Source of the DNA: Glossina fuscipes
Lineage: Eukaryota > Arthropoda > Insecta > Diptera > Glossinidae
DNA: 64,000 bases
Direction of reading: 5' to 3'
Assembly (NCBI RefSeq): GCF_014805625.2
Contig: NW_023998422.1
Span: 9,163,182 to 9,227,181, forward strand
The notes under the pieces are model-generated. The model searched no databases, was not told the DNA's origin, and saw only the letters and a program-made list of their open reading frames with translations. The position numbers and the translations under genes are program-made. This document shows positions 25,261 through 37,760 of the stretch, piece after piece (the first letter of the stretch is position 1; every line of letters starts with the position of its first letter).

Positions 25261-25696
25261 CTATAGATATAGATATGATTTTTTGCCCGTCCAAATACTC
25301 TATTCAATCTACATGCAAAGCGGAGCACGAAGACCTATTAATAGATTCATAAAAAAAAAAAGAAATCTGGTCTAAGACTAGATGCTTAGTCTGGTCGCTT
25401 GAATAAAGTTTCGTATACTTTTCTTCTTTTTTTTCATTGTGTTCCTTATGTGCTTTCATGAGTAGACCCTCCAAAAGGCGAAACCGAGTTTTGGACTGTT
25501 GGGAAGATTTTGGCATCCACAAACAATATCGTTGCCCACATTTCTGAATCGAATAAACTTCTTAAGGATTCATCAGAGCGTTGCAATAGTAAGTGAAAAG
25601 GGAATTCTTGCAAATAATTTCATCTTGTTTCTCTTGAAGATTGTGTGCATCGATAGCAGCTTTGTCGTTTATTTTCGTTAATTTTCCCTTCAACTT
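25261..25696. other. Region upstream of the helicase-like ORF
   Basis: On the minus strand a 72-codon frame (25304-25522) contains a basic segment starting MPKSSQQSKTRFRLLEGLLM and ending in low-complexity Phe/Tyr. A second frame in 25500-25630 reads DESLRSLFDSEMWATILFVD. I cannot join either to the helicase-like ORF by good splice sites and do not recognise them; they may be remnants of another gene or element. Confidence 0.35.
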
Positions 25697-26040
25697 TTTA
25701 CTCCCTGCACCACTTGCGATACAAGAGTACATTTAGTTTGTACAAATACAACGTACGAAGAGCTTGAGCCTTCTGAGGCGGCTGCTGTCAGAATCATTTT
25801 CTGAATCGATCTAAGCTTGTTTATCCGTCTGTCCGTCTTGTTCTGTTGCGTTCAACCTACAAACCGCAATTTTTGACATATTTCAACGACATTTGGTACA
25901 CTGACATGTTTTCGCCCAAGGACGCCCTATACTCTTCTTACTTGTTTTTTTATATATTTTTGAAGATCTATCTTTTCATTGTTCCATCGGCAACGAAAGA
26001 CGAGGACTTGGCTGATTACTTTGTAACGATTCACTTGTAA
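25697..26040 (+). repeat. Dispersed repeat, type B copy
   Basis: Shows 'actccctgcaccacttgcga', 'gaatcgatctaagcttg', TCCGTCTGTCCGTC, 'gttcaacctacaaaccgcaa', and 'tttggtacactgacatg', the most consensus-like of the type B copies. Confidence 0.65.
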
Positions 26041-26101
26041 TTTAAGAGGTTTCGAGAAACTTTCAGGATCGACAAACATCTGCTATGATAACCATTTTGC
26101 G

Positions 26102-26400
26102 TTAGGTGTTGCGAGTAAGCTTTGTGGCTTGAAGAATAGCTCTGGCTTCCATTGTAAAGGTTGAAGTGTTTTCTTGTAAGATCTGATTAACCAGTACTTG
26201 CCCTCTTGCATTTACTAATGCATAGGCGGGAAGCATGTCGTCACTTTTGCAGGGAAAGTGAGTTTTTTCTGCGATCAGTTCTTTGAAGACGAGGTTTCGC
26301 TTATATTCTTTTTTATATGCCGAGAGAAAAAGTTCACAAGGGTTAACTTTTACAGTCCACGGCTGCGTTGCAAGAATACAATACATATGTCAATAGGACA
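26102..26400 (-). pseudogene. Non-LTR retrotransposon fragment (start of RNase H domain)
   Basis: The minus-strand frame reads PWTVKVNPCELFLSAYKKEY, then VFKELIAEK, then SDDMLPAYALVNARGQVLVN and ending with TFTMEARAILQA. This is the usual order at the start of the RNase H domain of I/R1/LOA-type non-LTR retrotransposons: '..LSxYKKE..xxVFKELxAE..', then the first Asp region, then 'ALVN..GQVL', then 'TFTxEAxAILxA', which carries the catalytic Glu. The frame then stops; no reverse transcriptase lies upstream in frame. It is a short decayed fragment, not an active element. Confidence 0.7.
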
Positions 26401-26589
26401 AGTGTTCAATAAAGTAGGCTTTTAACAAAGCTTGGGGAAAAGTTGCTGACGGAAGAGCATACTTCTCCGAAGTGAGGAAGAAGCCAAGGGCGGCGGTCCG
26501 GATGACATCAATATCATTGGCATGTGAAAATCTTGTACTTAAAAGTGCATCTTAAAAAGTAAATTTTTTGCATTTTAAACCATACACCA

Positions 26590-26870
26590 CTTGTTGCACA
26601 AGTGTACACTAATCTGCGCAACACCCAGAAGCAATTGAGATAGATACGACTTCGGATTCTAAATTGATCTAAGCTTGTCTCTCCGTCTGTCCGTCTTGTT
26701 TTTTTGTGTTCAAACATATGGGCCCCAATTTTATGTTTTTGCTCAACAGCAAAGCGAACCGAAAATGGTTCCAATCGACCACTTCCTGCATACTTTTTAA
26801 AATATTACGTTATATGAATAAAGCGAAATGGTGTGGGGTGTTTCATGGTGAGCCATGGCTCACTATAATG
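26590..26870 (+). repeat. Dispersed repeat, type B copy
   Basis: Shows 'gcaacacccagaagcaattg', 'aaattgatctaagcttg', TCTCCGTCTGTCCGTC, 'gtgttcaaacatatgggccc'. It lies about 900 bp from another type B copy in the same orientation, with the RNase H fragment between them. Confidence 0.6.
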
Positions 26871-29089
26871 CTTTTACTTGTCTTAATAAATCTTTGCCTA
26901 TATTCTCGTTGGAAATGTGTGTATTTCATGGCGGTGTACATGTTCCAGGCAGGAATGGCTTCTTTCTTTGTGGCCAGAAGAACGGGGAAGAAGCCATATA
27001 AAGTACTCGCTAGATGACGTTAATTACGTTTTCAATCAACGCCTAATGCACACGACAAAGCAATTCAATCGTATTTAGACGAAGTGCATGTTTTCGTTGC
27101 ATTCTGAAAGCGCTCACTAAAACAAGGCAAACGAGTTCTTAAAAAGTGTTCAACATCTCATCTATCTCCCGCGAAAGCCATGTCATGGTTTTCCAGCCTG
27201 GCACCGTATAGCATGTACGTAGCGTTGAATTATCAGTATTTCGGAGTCGAATTTCGGAAACATAAGCTTCACAGTTCATATCCTTCAAAACTAATAAGTC
27301 AATTAAATAATGTGTGAGTCTTCATAGCCAGGAATTTCCAACCACTCATTTAAATCAAGGTTTCACTCCTTGAATGTTTAAAAACACGAGATCGATTTTT
27401 TTTTTTGGGCTCAACCATCAACCATTTACACCTTTGACGATTGCAGGGCAAGTATTCATCCGTAGCGGCCTCGAACACCAACTCAATTATTAAGCCTTTC
27501 AATTAAAATTGTATAAATTATGTGACAGATGTTTTAATATTTTTTTAGGAGAAAAACAAAAAAAAAAAAAAAGAAAAAAGCCTACACTAATTTATGCGTA
27601 CCACCTACATCTAAGCACTTACACAGCCGAACACATAAAAACTTGTAAATATTATTTTAATTGAATTAATTATTTTTATTCAAAATATATAAAAGAGAAA
27701 TGAAAAAAAAAAAAAATATATTTTTAGTAAACATTTAGTTGGCAAACAAACCATGCTATGCCTTCTGCCGTTCAATTTTCTGCCCATTATATATACATAT
27801 GTCGATGTATATATATATATATATATATGTATACATTTTGTAAATTTGTATTGTAAATGCAAGAAACAACATGAACAACCATGAACGAAACAACTCACAA
27901 ACACATTTATACATTTTAAATATGAAGCTTAGGCATGTCAGTATGATGAATGGACCTCAACTACTGTTATTGGCTAATTGGGAATTTCGCTAACTTTCGC
28001 TAAAAATAAATTCAGATTCATAAAGTTAAATTGAATTTTATGCAATAAACCTAAAGGGAATAATTAATTTAAATAAGAAAAAAATTGATTTTTGTCCCCT
28101 TTTGAGAAAACCCTTTGTACAAACTATTAACATTTCTCTAAAGCTATGAGCGTAGAAATAAAAATTTTTAGTAAATTATTTTAAGTGTATTTGTTTGTTT
28201 GCTATTAGCGCAATGTATATTTATTTATTGATTTATTTTATTTATTCATTATACCCTACAACCACGTATGATGCAAGGTAGTAGAAAGCTTGTACGAATG
28301 TATGTGCAACTCAGAAGGGCTTGAGAGAGAGAGAGAGAGAGCAACCTTTTCTAATTCCAATAAATTGAAAATTAAGTTCTGAAGCGAGTTAAACTGTCCG
28401 TCGATCAGTCTGACGTTCTTTTTGAAATATTTTGATTGGAAATTTGCTACATTGACTGGTTTTACTCTAAAGACGAACGCTATTGCAAATGCCTCGGATC
28501 GAACCAGTTCTCCTATCTCCTTATCTTGAAAGAACGTCACACGAATATACATATAATGTGGAGTAGGACATTTTATGACGGGACTTGACTCAGTAAAGTA
28601 CTTTTGCATTTTTATATTTCATATTTATTTCATATACATGTCCATGTTATACTTAGTTATATTTATTTATTTAATTTTTTATATCTATAAATATATAAAT
28701 ATTTATATGAAATGCATATTGGAATTGTTTCAACTTTTTCTAGATTGACTTTTAAAGAAATGAATTGTTTTGTATTAAGGACGATCCTCACCGAATTTCA
28801 TTCTTTTCAATCATTGCGTTTGCTTTTCACCGACTAAACGCCATTGGACTTGAACACTTCAATATCGTGTCTATTTAATTCTGTACTTGTGTGATATACA
28901 TCGGGCGCCTTTCATTAGTTGAAAATAGCTTTACTTTCCGATAACATCGCCCGAGCTGAATTTCTGTCAAGCAGTGAGCTTCCGTGGACTTAATGGCGTT
29001 TCAAATAAATTCTGGTATTGTGAATTTGTAAACATTTAGTCCCAGCACTAAAACTGAAGCGAAAGAAGAAAGAAAATGAAAATTTTTGC
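26871..29089. other. Gene-poor DNA, nothing firmly recognised
   Basis: 26900-27500 has a more complex composition but no recognised gene. 27540-27850 is rich in poly-A and TA runs. A (GA)n run lies at 28323-28341, next to a TACCCTACAACCAC end resembling the dispersed-repeat termini. 28750-29040 was read on both strands without a match. Confidence 0.45.
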
Positions 29090-29325
29090 CTTGCTTTGAA
29101 AAGTCGTTGTGTGGGCAGTGCTTGAAAAGCGGGCCAGAAACCGTCGGTGTGCCAAATTTCGCCTAACATCTCAAAAATTGCGATCTTTCGGTTGAACGCA
29201 AATTTACAACGGTAGACATCACACGGACAGAGAGATAGGGAAAGGCTTAAATCGATCGGTATAATAATGTTACATACGCCCTTACAAACTTAATACACCT
29301 TGTACAACAATCGGTGTATGGCATA
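29090..29325 (+). repeat. Dispersed repeat, type A copy (partial)
   Basis: Shows 'aacatctcaaaaattgcgat', 'ttgaacgcaaatttaca', 'cacacggacagagagatagg', 'gcttaaatcgatcggtata', 'aaacttaatacaccttgta', matching the late part of the type A repeat. Confidence 0.55.
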
Positions 29326-29357
29326 AATAATAAATTTATTCGAGGATACCTTTCGGG

Positions 29358-29402
29358 CATTGAGTGAAATCGACTTACAAAACCTATCACTTTCACTCAA
29401 TG
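29358..29402. repeat. 12-bp inverted repeat with 21-nt loop
   Basis: CATTGAGTGAAA at 29358-29369 and its exact reverse complement at 29391-29402. It is not part of a recognised gene or element; a third related AGTGAAAGGGT block follows within 30 bp. Confidence 0.7.
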
Positions 29403-30202
29403 AAATTGAAAAACTAAAGTGAAAGGGTAAAGTTTGTGATGTGGTAAGAATCCTATCCGAGGAAAACGTAAATGTCGATGCCGTGCACAGAAAATCAAGA
29501 ATAACGAATCAAACGTTGATCTTAAAAATTTTGACCTGTTTATTACTTCACAGGGAATAAATATTCTCCATAAAGATGTGCATACCAAGGCGTAGAAAAA
29601 TAAGTTAACCCAAAACACGAGCCCAATTGACGTAATTAATATAATGTATAAAAATTTTGCCAATTGGCTATAGAATAATTTGGAATTAACGATATATATA
29701 TATATATATCCTATTTGCTTACACATTACATATCGGATCACATTTTTTATCGTAAGTCATATTAAATTCTTCGTTTACCTTGGTTGTGATTTCTGATTAT
29801 TGTGAACAATGATTATCTGGTTTGAATGCACAATGCCAACGTAGCGAAACATTTTCGTGATAGCCTTTAACAAGTTAAAATGTCGAAGAAATATGTCGAA
29901 GGAATATTGCAAGATAACCGCATTGATAAAGCGTAACAAAAGTGCAAAAAAGGCGAAAAGAATATTGCATGTGTACGCAACAATATTGATGATGTTTGTG
30001 ATCGATCAACTGACGTAAGTTAAGCATCGTAAGTATCTCAATAGCAGAATCAAAAGTGAAATTACAAAAACAACAAAAATATATAAATAAATAAATAACA
30101 GGTCAAAAGAGAAATGGTTATGTGGTTGCCGTATGTCTCCACGCTATGTTCACCAGTTCAGCGGGAAAGGAAATTGCAAGAAATATTCGAATGTAAGTTA
30201 AA
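29403..30202. other. AT-rich DNA, nothing recognised
   Basis: A (TA)n run lies near 29692-29709. No gene was recognised. Confidence 0.45.
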
Positions 30203-31080
30203 AACAAGTAAGAAAATTAAATTCGACAGGGACCGAATCTTTTACACCCAACAAAATTCTCAGGCTCTGTAATATGGAGTTTGGGTGCAGCAGATTTCTC
30301 ATATTTTCAAAATAAAAGTTTTTATCGTATAGGCATGTGGGCGTTGTAGGCGTGTCCTTTGAAAAGTTTGGATCAATTCCAAATTCTTTGGCGAATTTGT
30401 AGGCGCTGTGTTCATTTTCGCTAACGGAACAATGCTTACCACAAATACTACCACAAAATTGCGCAAAGCGACAGATAGACTGAAGAACAGACTGACATGT
30501 TTTACGTGCATTCAAGTTTTGAATTTGGCCAAGAATTTGTCTGCTTTATGGGATTTTTGAAGCTTATTTCTGCGCCTTATAAAGTTATTGAAAAAATAAC
30601 TAAATTTTGATACACAATAATATTAAGTAGGCGTGGTCAATTTTTTTCACTTTTTGTGCACAAATACTGCAGCATCGACCATAGAATATGGTCTCAAATT
30701 TTTGTGCATTTATTTGCTATAGTTGATGAGTGATAGGCAAAAAACCAATTTTTCATTCCTGTTCTCAGTTTACGTGGTGCTGTGTGTGGGTGTGGCGGCC
30801 TTCGACCGATATGGCCCTTTCCAATATCAATCTGTGGACAAGACCTTCCAATATATTTGCCAATGTTTCATTTTTGCGGCTAAGAGAATGTTTACAGCAA
30901 ACATAACACAGACGGACAGACGGTCAGGCGGACAGATGGATATGCTTAAATCGATTTAGAATTTGATGTTGATCAAGAATGTATATACAGCTTATGGCCT
31001 CTCTCGTGCTTCCTTCTGGGCTTTGCAAAGCTTTTGACAAAATGAATGTACCCTTCAACCTTCGGGGAGGGGTATAAAAA
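30203..31080 (+). mobile_element. Composite of two type C sub-elements, copy 1
   Basis: Begins AACAAGTAAGAAA with the hairpin 'ttcgacagggaccgaa', runs into an internal tail near 30600 ('tttttgaagcttatttctgc'), continues at 30600 with 'gtaggcgtggtcaattt', and ends with GACGGACAGACGGTCAGGCG, 'ttgatcaagaatgtatata' and GGGGAGGGGTATAAAAA. The same two-part arrangement, including the junction, recurs at 63172-64000, so the composite itself moved or was duplicated. Confidence 0.75.
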
Positions 31081-31436
31081 AAGTTGTAGTACACAAGGTA
31101 CAAAGACATTTGCAGTGAAATGTGCAGTTATAAAATCATAGACTGCTGCATAGTCGATTAGTTAAGCAAACAAGAGTCGTGACTACTAAGTCGATGTTTG
31201 CAGATTCGGATCTCAGTGTGGTCTTCGAACAATTCTTTGTTGCAGCTACTGTGAGAGCTGTGTTGATAAAGGCTAAAAACACATCCATTAAGCTGTCGCC
31301 AATCCCTATAGCCTCTTTCTCTTTTTCCTCATTTCTTTCCTCCGTGTTACGCGCTCAAGGCGATTGGTTTTATTAAAAAGAAACAAAAAAACAACATAAC
31401 CTCTAGAAATCGAAGCAAAAGAAAAAAGAATAACAA

Positions 31437-31899
31437 ATAAAGAAATAGTTTCGCCTTTGACCGAATCCTCTACACCCACGACCGTTATTCGAAGAAGAGA
31501 CTAAAAAAACAAAGGATAAAAATAAATTTTTATACTTGTACTTTTATTAAAAGAGCTTAGTTAGTTTTTTCCATTTTTTGTATGGTGAAGATGAAAATCT
31601 ATACCGTGTATGTCTAGTATAGTTTCTGAACAATGAGCAAAAAACATGGAAAACAAAGATGTCCTCAGTTTATGTTGCATTACGCACATGCTGTATCGCC
31701 GGTTTGTTTTCGGGGCCAGGGGAATGCTTACGAAAGACATTACGCAAACGGACAGACAGACATACTTAAATTGATTCAGAATTTGACGCAGTTCAAAAGT
31801 ATATGTACGCTTTGTGAGGTCTCTGATACTCTCTTCCGGATATTGCTAACATTCTTACAAAGTGATTACATCACTATCCTTCGGTGATGGGTAGATGAA
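31437..31899 (+). mobile_element. Type C element, internally deleted copy
   Basis: Starts 'aaagaaatagtttcgccttt' then 'gaccgaatcctctacaccca', and ends with ACGGACAGACAGACATAC, 'tgtgaggtctctgat' and 'ccttcggtgatgggtaga'. Most similar to the copy at 62668-63165. It lies about 360 bp after the composite in the same orientation. Confidence 0.65.
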
Positions 31900-33708
31900 A
31901 GCGCAATAAGTAAAAAGAATACTACGGACAGACAAGATTATGTTGCTAACGTTTTCCTAATCTGTTATTAGCTAACATCATCACAAGTTAAACGTCACAA
32001 TGTACGGCCAAAAATATTATCACATAACCTGTAAAAATTGAAATAAAAGTGAAAAGAAAAAAAAGGCTCTAGTGTAGTGAGAAGAATGCACGGCGATGTT
32101 GTTAAATTTCTTCTAATCGCATATCATCTGACGTTCTCACACGTTAAACTGCAACGACTATTACTAGATAACCAAAGAAAATCGAACGACTGCATATGAA
32201 GAGCGAAAAGAAATTGGTTTGTCGAAAAAAGGGAAAGTGTACAGTGTTCGTCAACAATACAAGTTTTGACTTTTGAAGGAATTAAGCTGCAAATTAAATG
32301 GAATTCGATATCTTGAACATTTGCTGAATGCCCGCTGGCATGAATTCGATGGAACGAAATGCTTTTAAAAATCCTCTATTTTTAGAAGATGGATAAAAAA
32401 AAAAAAAAATAAAAAAAAAAATCTTTTTATATAAAATCGCAATGCTTTAGTTCATTTTAATGAAGTCCTTACGCTTGTAGTAGTAAACAGGAAAATAAAA
32501 ATAAAAAAGTATTGAACTTCGTAATAGAAATAGTTTAAGGCAGATCGTGTAACTGCGTTACAATGGAAATGTATGCATAAATTGTGGCCTTTTGTAGGTG
32601 GAATGTTTACCTTAAGTATACCTAAAGATAAATGAAAATGTTTACACATGACCTGTCGGTATATATATATATTTATTTTATGCATGTGATGGTGATATGT
32701 GTGCGTGTGTGTGTGTGTATGTGTGTATATATATAAAAAAAAAAATATATATACATATATTTATTGTTATTTCGAATAGTATAGGGTATATTAACACAAT
32801 AACAACAACAACAACAATCAAACACATTGATTAACAATTAACACAACTGATGCTGTTAACACTGCTGCTGCTGATGCTTATGCTTATACTTATGCTTATG
32901 CTGGATGCTGGATGCTGTAGTGTAATTGTTAACTAACATTGGCGGCCATCAATTAATATAGAACAACAACAAGAAAAAGAAAAAAAACTAAAAGAAAAAA
33001 AAAAAAAAAAAATTAATAAATAAATCAAATAAAATAAATCAACGAAAAAGAACATGAAACGATAATTGTAACAATAATTATAATTATAACATAAATAAAA
33101 AGAAAAAACGAACAACATTAACGATAATAATCATAATCATAATAATAATCATAATAATAATAACAATAATAATAACATTAAGATATCGATAATAAATTGT
33201 TAATGAACATACCATTGGTCGTTGAATGATGTTCCAAATGCCCCAGGTCCACTTACTCTGCGTTGACTGGTATGTTTAACGTGCATTTTATTTCAATCGA
33301 ATCGAAATCGCCTTAAACGATTCTCGCTATTCAACTCCTGCCTCTATCGTTTAAGTCAATCAGCATAAACATTTTGTTTGCTGTTTATTTGCAAAACGAT
33401 TTTCAACTTAAATACGATTTAAATGCAAAGAGAATTTTTCTTTTAGTTTATTTTATTTTTATTTTATTTTAAAGTTAATTAAAAGAAATGTAAATAAACG
33501 GAACGTAACGTAATGTATTAAATAGTTTATTAAAAATTATCATTGAATTGCTTTACAAAATCCTTTAAAAAGTCAATTTTAATTTTCTTCTTCTTCTTTT
33601 TTTCTTTTTCGTCCTGTTATTGTTATTATGTTCGATTTTTTAATAAAATTGTTTTCATTTCATTTACTTATTATTTAAATTGATATTATAATGCAAATCA
33701 GTTTAAAA

Positions 33709-33743
<35 letters not shown>

Positions 33744-34082
33744 CACAATGTACACGACACACAAGTGCAAGAAAGAAGGTCAACAATTCTTCTCTTTATC
33801 GATATATTGAAATTATTTATGATTATATTGCTTTTGTGTTAAATTTCTCCTTTTTGATAATGATTTTGATTAAAATTCTATTCAAATTAATTGCTTTGCA
33901 TTCAGTTGAATTTAGTTTAGGTTTAGGTTAGGTTAGGTGGGGCATAAGATGGGATCTTTTTTTTTTCTTTGTTGTGTTATGTTTTTTTTTTTTTTTTTTT
34001 TTACATAATACACTCTTTTTTTTGTTTTCTCTTTTTTATTCTTTTCTTTTTGTATATATATATATATATATATATAAATGTT

Positions 34083-34129
<47 letters not shown>

Positions 34130-35265
34130 GTTAAAGTGCGTGTATATGCAAGTAAATAAAATCAAACTCTACGAATATTTCGATTTTGACTACGACATTG
34201 ACTAAAGTTAAGGTACTCGTACTCTTTCTAATGTGGGTAGAAATATTTTGTAATGTTTGTTCTTTTTGATGCGTATGTATGTTTGCTATGCAAATATCTA
34301 ATAAACATTATTTATTCAATGTTTGTTTACTTATGTTTTGTTGGGTATTTAAACATTTAATTTTCTATTTATTTATTTATGTTTTATTTTTTTTTCTTCC
34401 TCTTATTTTATTATTATTTTTTTTTTTGCCAAAACACACTCACTTTACAGCATTTGCATAAAGAAATCTAAAAAGTACATAAAAAGAAGGAAAAACATAC
34501 ACAAACATATATATATATATAAACAATTCTATATTCATGATGATAATGATGATGATGACGATGGCGGTGATGATTGTAATAACATTTTCGAATAAATAGT
34601 CTTAAGCCTGAATGATTATGTTCTACTCAAGCAAATCGAACGTTTGCTTCCTCAATTTTTTCACATTTTTTTTTTTTTCGGCAATCAATTACCAAAATCA
34701 AAATCAAATAAACTTCAAAGCTTATTACTCGTGTGTATTGCGTCTATGTGTCAAATATTACCCACACAAATGGATAACAACAATAACAACTATGAACAAA
34801 AGCTTTCATTTTATACGTTTGCACGGATATACTGTATATGCTTGTTCTTCATTCATTTTCATTATTTGTTGTTTTTCCCTTTTTCATTTTCATTTTCATT
34901 CAAGAACACACAGTGCACAGCAATAGTTTTCATCTAACCTATAGCATAACATACCTTAAGTATGAATTTTTTAGCTATTAACACATTTTGTTTGACTTTC
35001 ATAGTCAAGTTGAATTTAGTTCGTCTTCTTCTTCTTCTTCTTCTTCTTCTGGGAGTCAACAAATCAACAACAGATGGCTTGCCGGGTTAAGTGAAAAAGG
35101 CAGATAGTTCGATTGTGAATGGATATACATATATACAAATATACATATATACTGTGCACATTATGACGTCCGCCAGATACCTAATATCATTTCGATCTTT
35201 CCCGAGTTTCGATTAACTTTCTTCTCTTTTATTTCTTCTTTTATGTAGTTTATGATATATTTTTT
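31900..35265. other. AT-rich DNA with a large microsatellite island
   Basis: From about 32390 to 35060 simple repeats dominate: poly-A near 32397, GT/TA near 32700-32760, a TGCTTA/TGCTGG minisatellite at 32866-32916, poly-A at 32998, AATAAT near 33120-33175, (TA)n at 33712-33742, 34053-34076 and 34083-34122, GATGAT near 34537-34575 and (CTT)n at 35024-35050. No dispersed A/B/C repeat falls inside the island. No exon was recognised. Confidence 0.55.
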
Positions 35266-35560
35266 ATACCCTAAACCCCCCTGGGGGATACATGCACCAC
35301 TCAGACGCACGTGCAATGGACCCACCTTCTACTATATAAAAAGCGATTCAGAATTACTCATCATCTAAGCTTGTCTGTCTATCCGTCTTGTTTCCTTATT
35401 TTCAATGAACTGATCGTAATTTTTGACCCAAGAACGAGCGACATTGAAAATGTTTCGGATCGCACAACTTTTGCGACCATTGCACATCTAAAGCCTTGTT
35501 ATGAAAGGTCGTTATATAAATACCTATATTAAACGAACTGGTGTAGGATTTTTAATTCTT
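35266..35560 (+). repeat. Dispersed repeat, type B copy
   Basis: Begins TTTTTATACCC, then 'gcgattcagaattactca', 'ctaagcttgtctgtctatcc', and 'ttggatcgcacaactttt'-like sequence (here 'tttcggatcgcacaactttt'). Confidence 0.6.
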
Positions 35561-35605
35561 CTATAATAGTTTCCGTTTGTTTATATGTTTGCTCTTGTAT
35601 CCATC

Positions 35606-35865
35606 GCAGCAGGTCGAGGATAGACTCATTTTGTCATAATGCTAGCAACGCTCAAAAGGAAACTTCAGAGAGTGTATAAGATATACATATTCTTCCTGAG
35701 GATGAAATTCTGAATCGATCTGGTCATGTTTATCCGTCAGTTTGATGCGTGCTGATGGTACTTTCCATGTCGCCAACAAGAAGATATCGATTACAAATTT
35801 GATAGAAATGTTAGAAATTGCTTTGCAGAGGTCGGGCAACGGGATATGTGAAAGATGGTCAGTAA
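35606..35865 (-). mobile_element. Type C element, 3'-end fragment
   Basis: On the plus strand: 'cattttgtcataatgctagc', 'caaaaggaaacttcagag', 'catattcttcctgaggatga', 'tgtttatccgtcagtttg'. It is the tail half only, abutting a type B copy in the opposite orientation. Confidence 0.6.
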
Positions 35866-37760
35866 CCAGCCTTGTTAACAAAACTAGTTACTAAATGTGC
35901 TTGAAAAAGCAAAAGCAGATAACGAACTGCGCGGCCCCTATGTCAACCAAGAGTTTTCCGAATGTCTCTTCGTTTCGCATTCACAACACATACCTCACTG
36001 ATATCGTTGCTAAAATAGTTGACATCCTGAGAAATCATCCCCAAGCTACTCAACTTCAAATAAAGAGAATAATATTTTTACAACTCGGTCTCTCGGCTTT
36101 CGTACGCAGTTTTGGCTGAGGTTACAAAATGCCTAATAGATTCAAATCTCTCACGCGACTTTCATCTATTACCGGACTTGAAAAAATCGACGTTTAATTG
36201 ATGGATAGTTACTATGCCTGCAGTCTTTACTCTGGAAATGCCTACTATACTTAGTCTAAGTTGAAAAGCACTATGATGACGAAACCATGCGATACCTGTG
36301 ACGGAGACTCCTTTCCATTCCACAATTCTCTTAACACAGTAAAACCAATTAATATGATAAATACCTCTTTCTCTCCCTTTTTTTTTTCTCTCTCTCTCTC
36401 TCTCCCTGCTCTCCATGTTTATTTTGTTGTCTTTGAATTTAAGATAGTCTAAGGTCTCTAAGCGACCTAAGCGATCTAAGTTTATAGCCCTTATCTGTTT
36501 GTAAAGGAAATTTACCATGGAACGGTAGTCAGATTGAGACGAGCAAAAGCAACGCAGAGAAGCGCTTCGGAGATTCGTGAGACAATTGAAGGCCTCCAGT
36601 ATCTTCTTATATAAACGGCTCTGTAGGAACGGCTTTTTCTCTTGTTTGTGAAATGTGTCTCGAAATTTTCTTGCGGTAAAAATTTATTTATATATATATT
36701 TTTGTTAAATTTTCGTTCCCTAAGGCTGATTACTGCGTTTTGAGGGCTCATGAAATTAGCATTTCATAAAATTTGCTTCTTCTTCGAAATGTTTCAATTT
36801 GCTGGTAATGCCATACTCCTGATCGAGTAACGATCATTTTAATTTAGACTTAGGCCATGAATCTAATGATATAACATGATCTGATTACTATATGTAGCAA
36901 GTTTCGATTTTGCCTCGCACTGATCCAGAAAATTCGAAGAGCATTTAGATGGATGTGAATGGATATAACTAATCAAAAACATACATTTACATACATGTAC
37001 ATTAGATTAGGGTGTTGAACAATGAATTTAGAGCAAGTAAGAAAACTATTCTCGTCTGTAATCACATTTTTACAACAAAAACTTCGCTTTAAAGAAAAAT
37101 TTAAAGAGAAATCAAATTTCATTACCTTATGGTATTTTTTTTTTTCTACGGGTACAGTACAGTCATCCTTACAATATAGATAAGCAGTTTTATCGTTACA
37201 TCGATTAAATATTGGGAAGATTGACTTTTTCTTTCGCTTTTCAATAAGGAGAGATGCTCCCAGCTTACGTCGTATTATGTGGACGGGTCTTGAACCGATT
37301 TTGCCCGTTTTCGGTCAAAACGCCTTTCAATGAAGCCGTTATCTTCATGAATGCAGATACACAAACGGACTGACAGGACAGACATGCCTATATGGAGTCA
37401 TGATTTGGAAAGCTTACTCCTTGATCTTGAAAATGTTTCTATTAAAAGGAATATGTCTCCAATCTTGCAGGAATAGAAAAGAACTCTTGTTTATAATTAT
37501 ATTGAAGGGGCATGGAGGTCTCCATTAAACGTTAAATGAACAGGTCTTACAAAATCAATTGGAAATACCTGCCGTGTGTCTTCAAGTTTCAGTAAATTTA
37601 CGATTATGAAATTTGCCTTTGATGATTCGATCGCTTTTCAATCAAACAACGTAACTCACTAACACGATCATTCCTAATAGGTAAGCAAATTACTCTATAA
37701 ATATTTTCTTGTTCTTATTTAAAAGAAAACCTTAAAAAAATATATATATTTTAAGCTTAG
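35866..37760. other. Gene-poor DNA, nothing recognised
   Basis: Contains a (CT)n tract near 36383-36403 and a weak type C-like fragment near 37250-37440 ('acaaacggactgacaggaca'). The open frames at 35895-36119, 36162-36518 and 36512-36751 were examined; none has a recognisable product. Confidence 0.45.

Noticed and set aside
26420..26520. Possible reverse-transcriptase active-site trace (GGPDDINIIG) on the plus strand
   Set aside because: The DDINIIG resemblance to the RT YADD motif is only a few residues, a stop follows within two codons and the upstream residues do not fit, so it is too short to call.
30723..30959. Frames with apparent signal-peptide-like starts (also 31633-31887 and 8554-8832)
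   Set aside because: They are parts of the dispersed repeats and recur with frameshifts in other copies.
31941..32216. Two weakly similar ~120-bp segments (31941-32064 and 32096-32216)
   Set aside because: Shared blocks such as CACACGTTAAACTGCAAC/CACAAGTTAAACGTCAC are suggestive, but overall similarity is too low to call a tandem duplication by eye.
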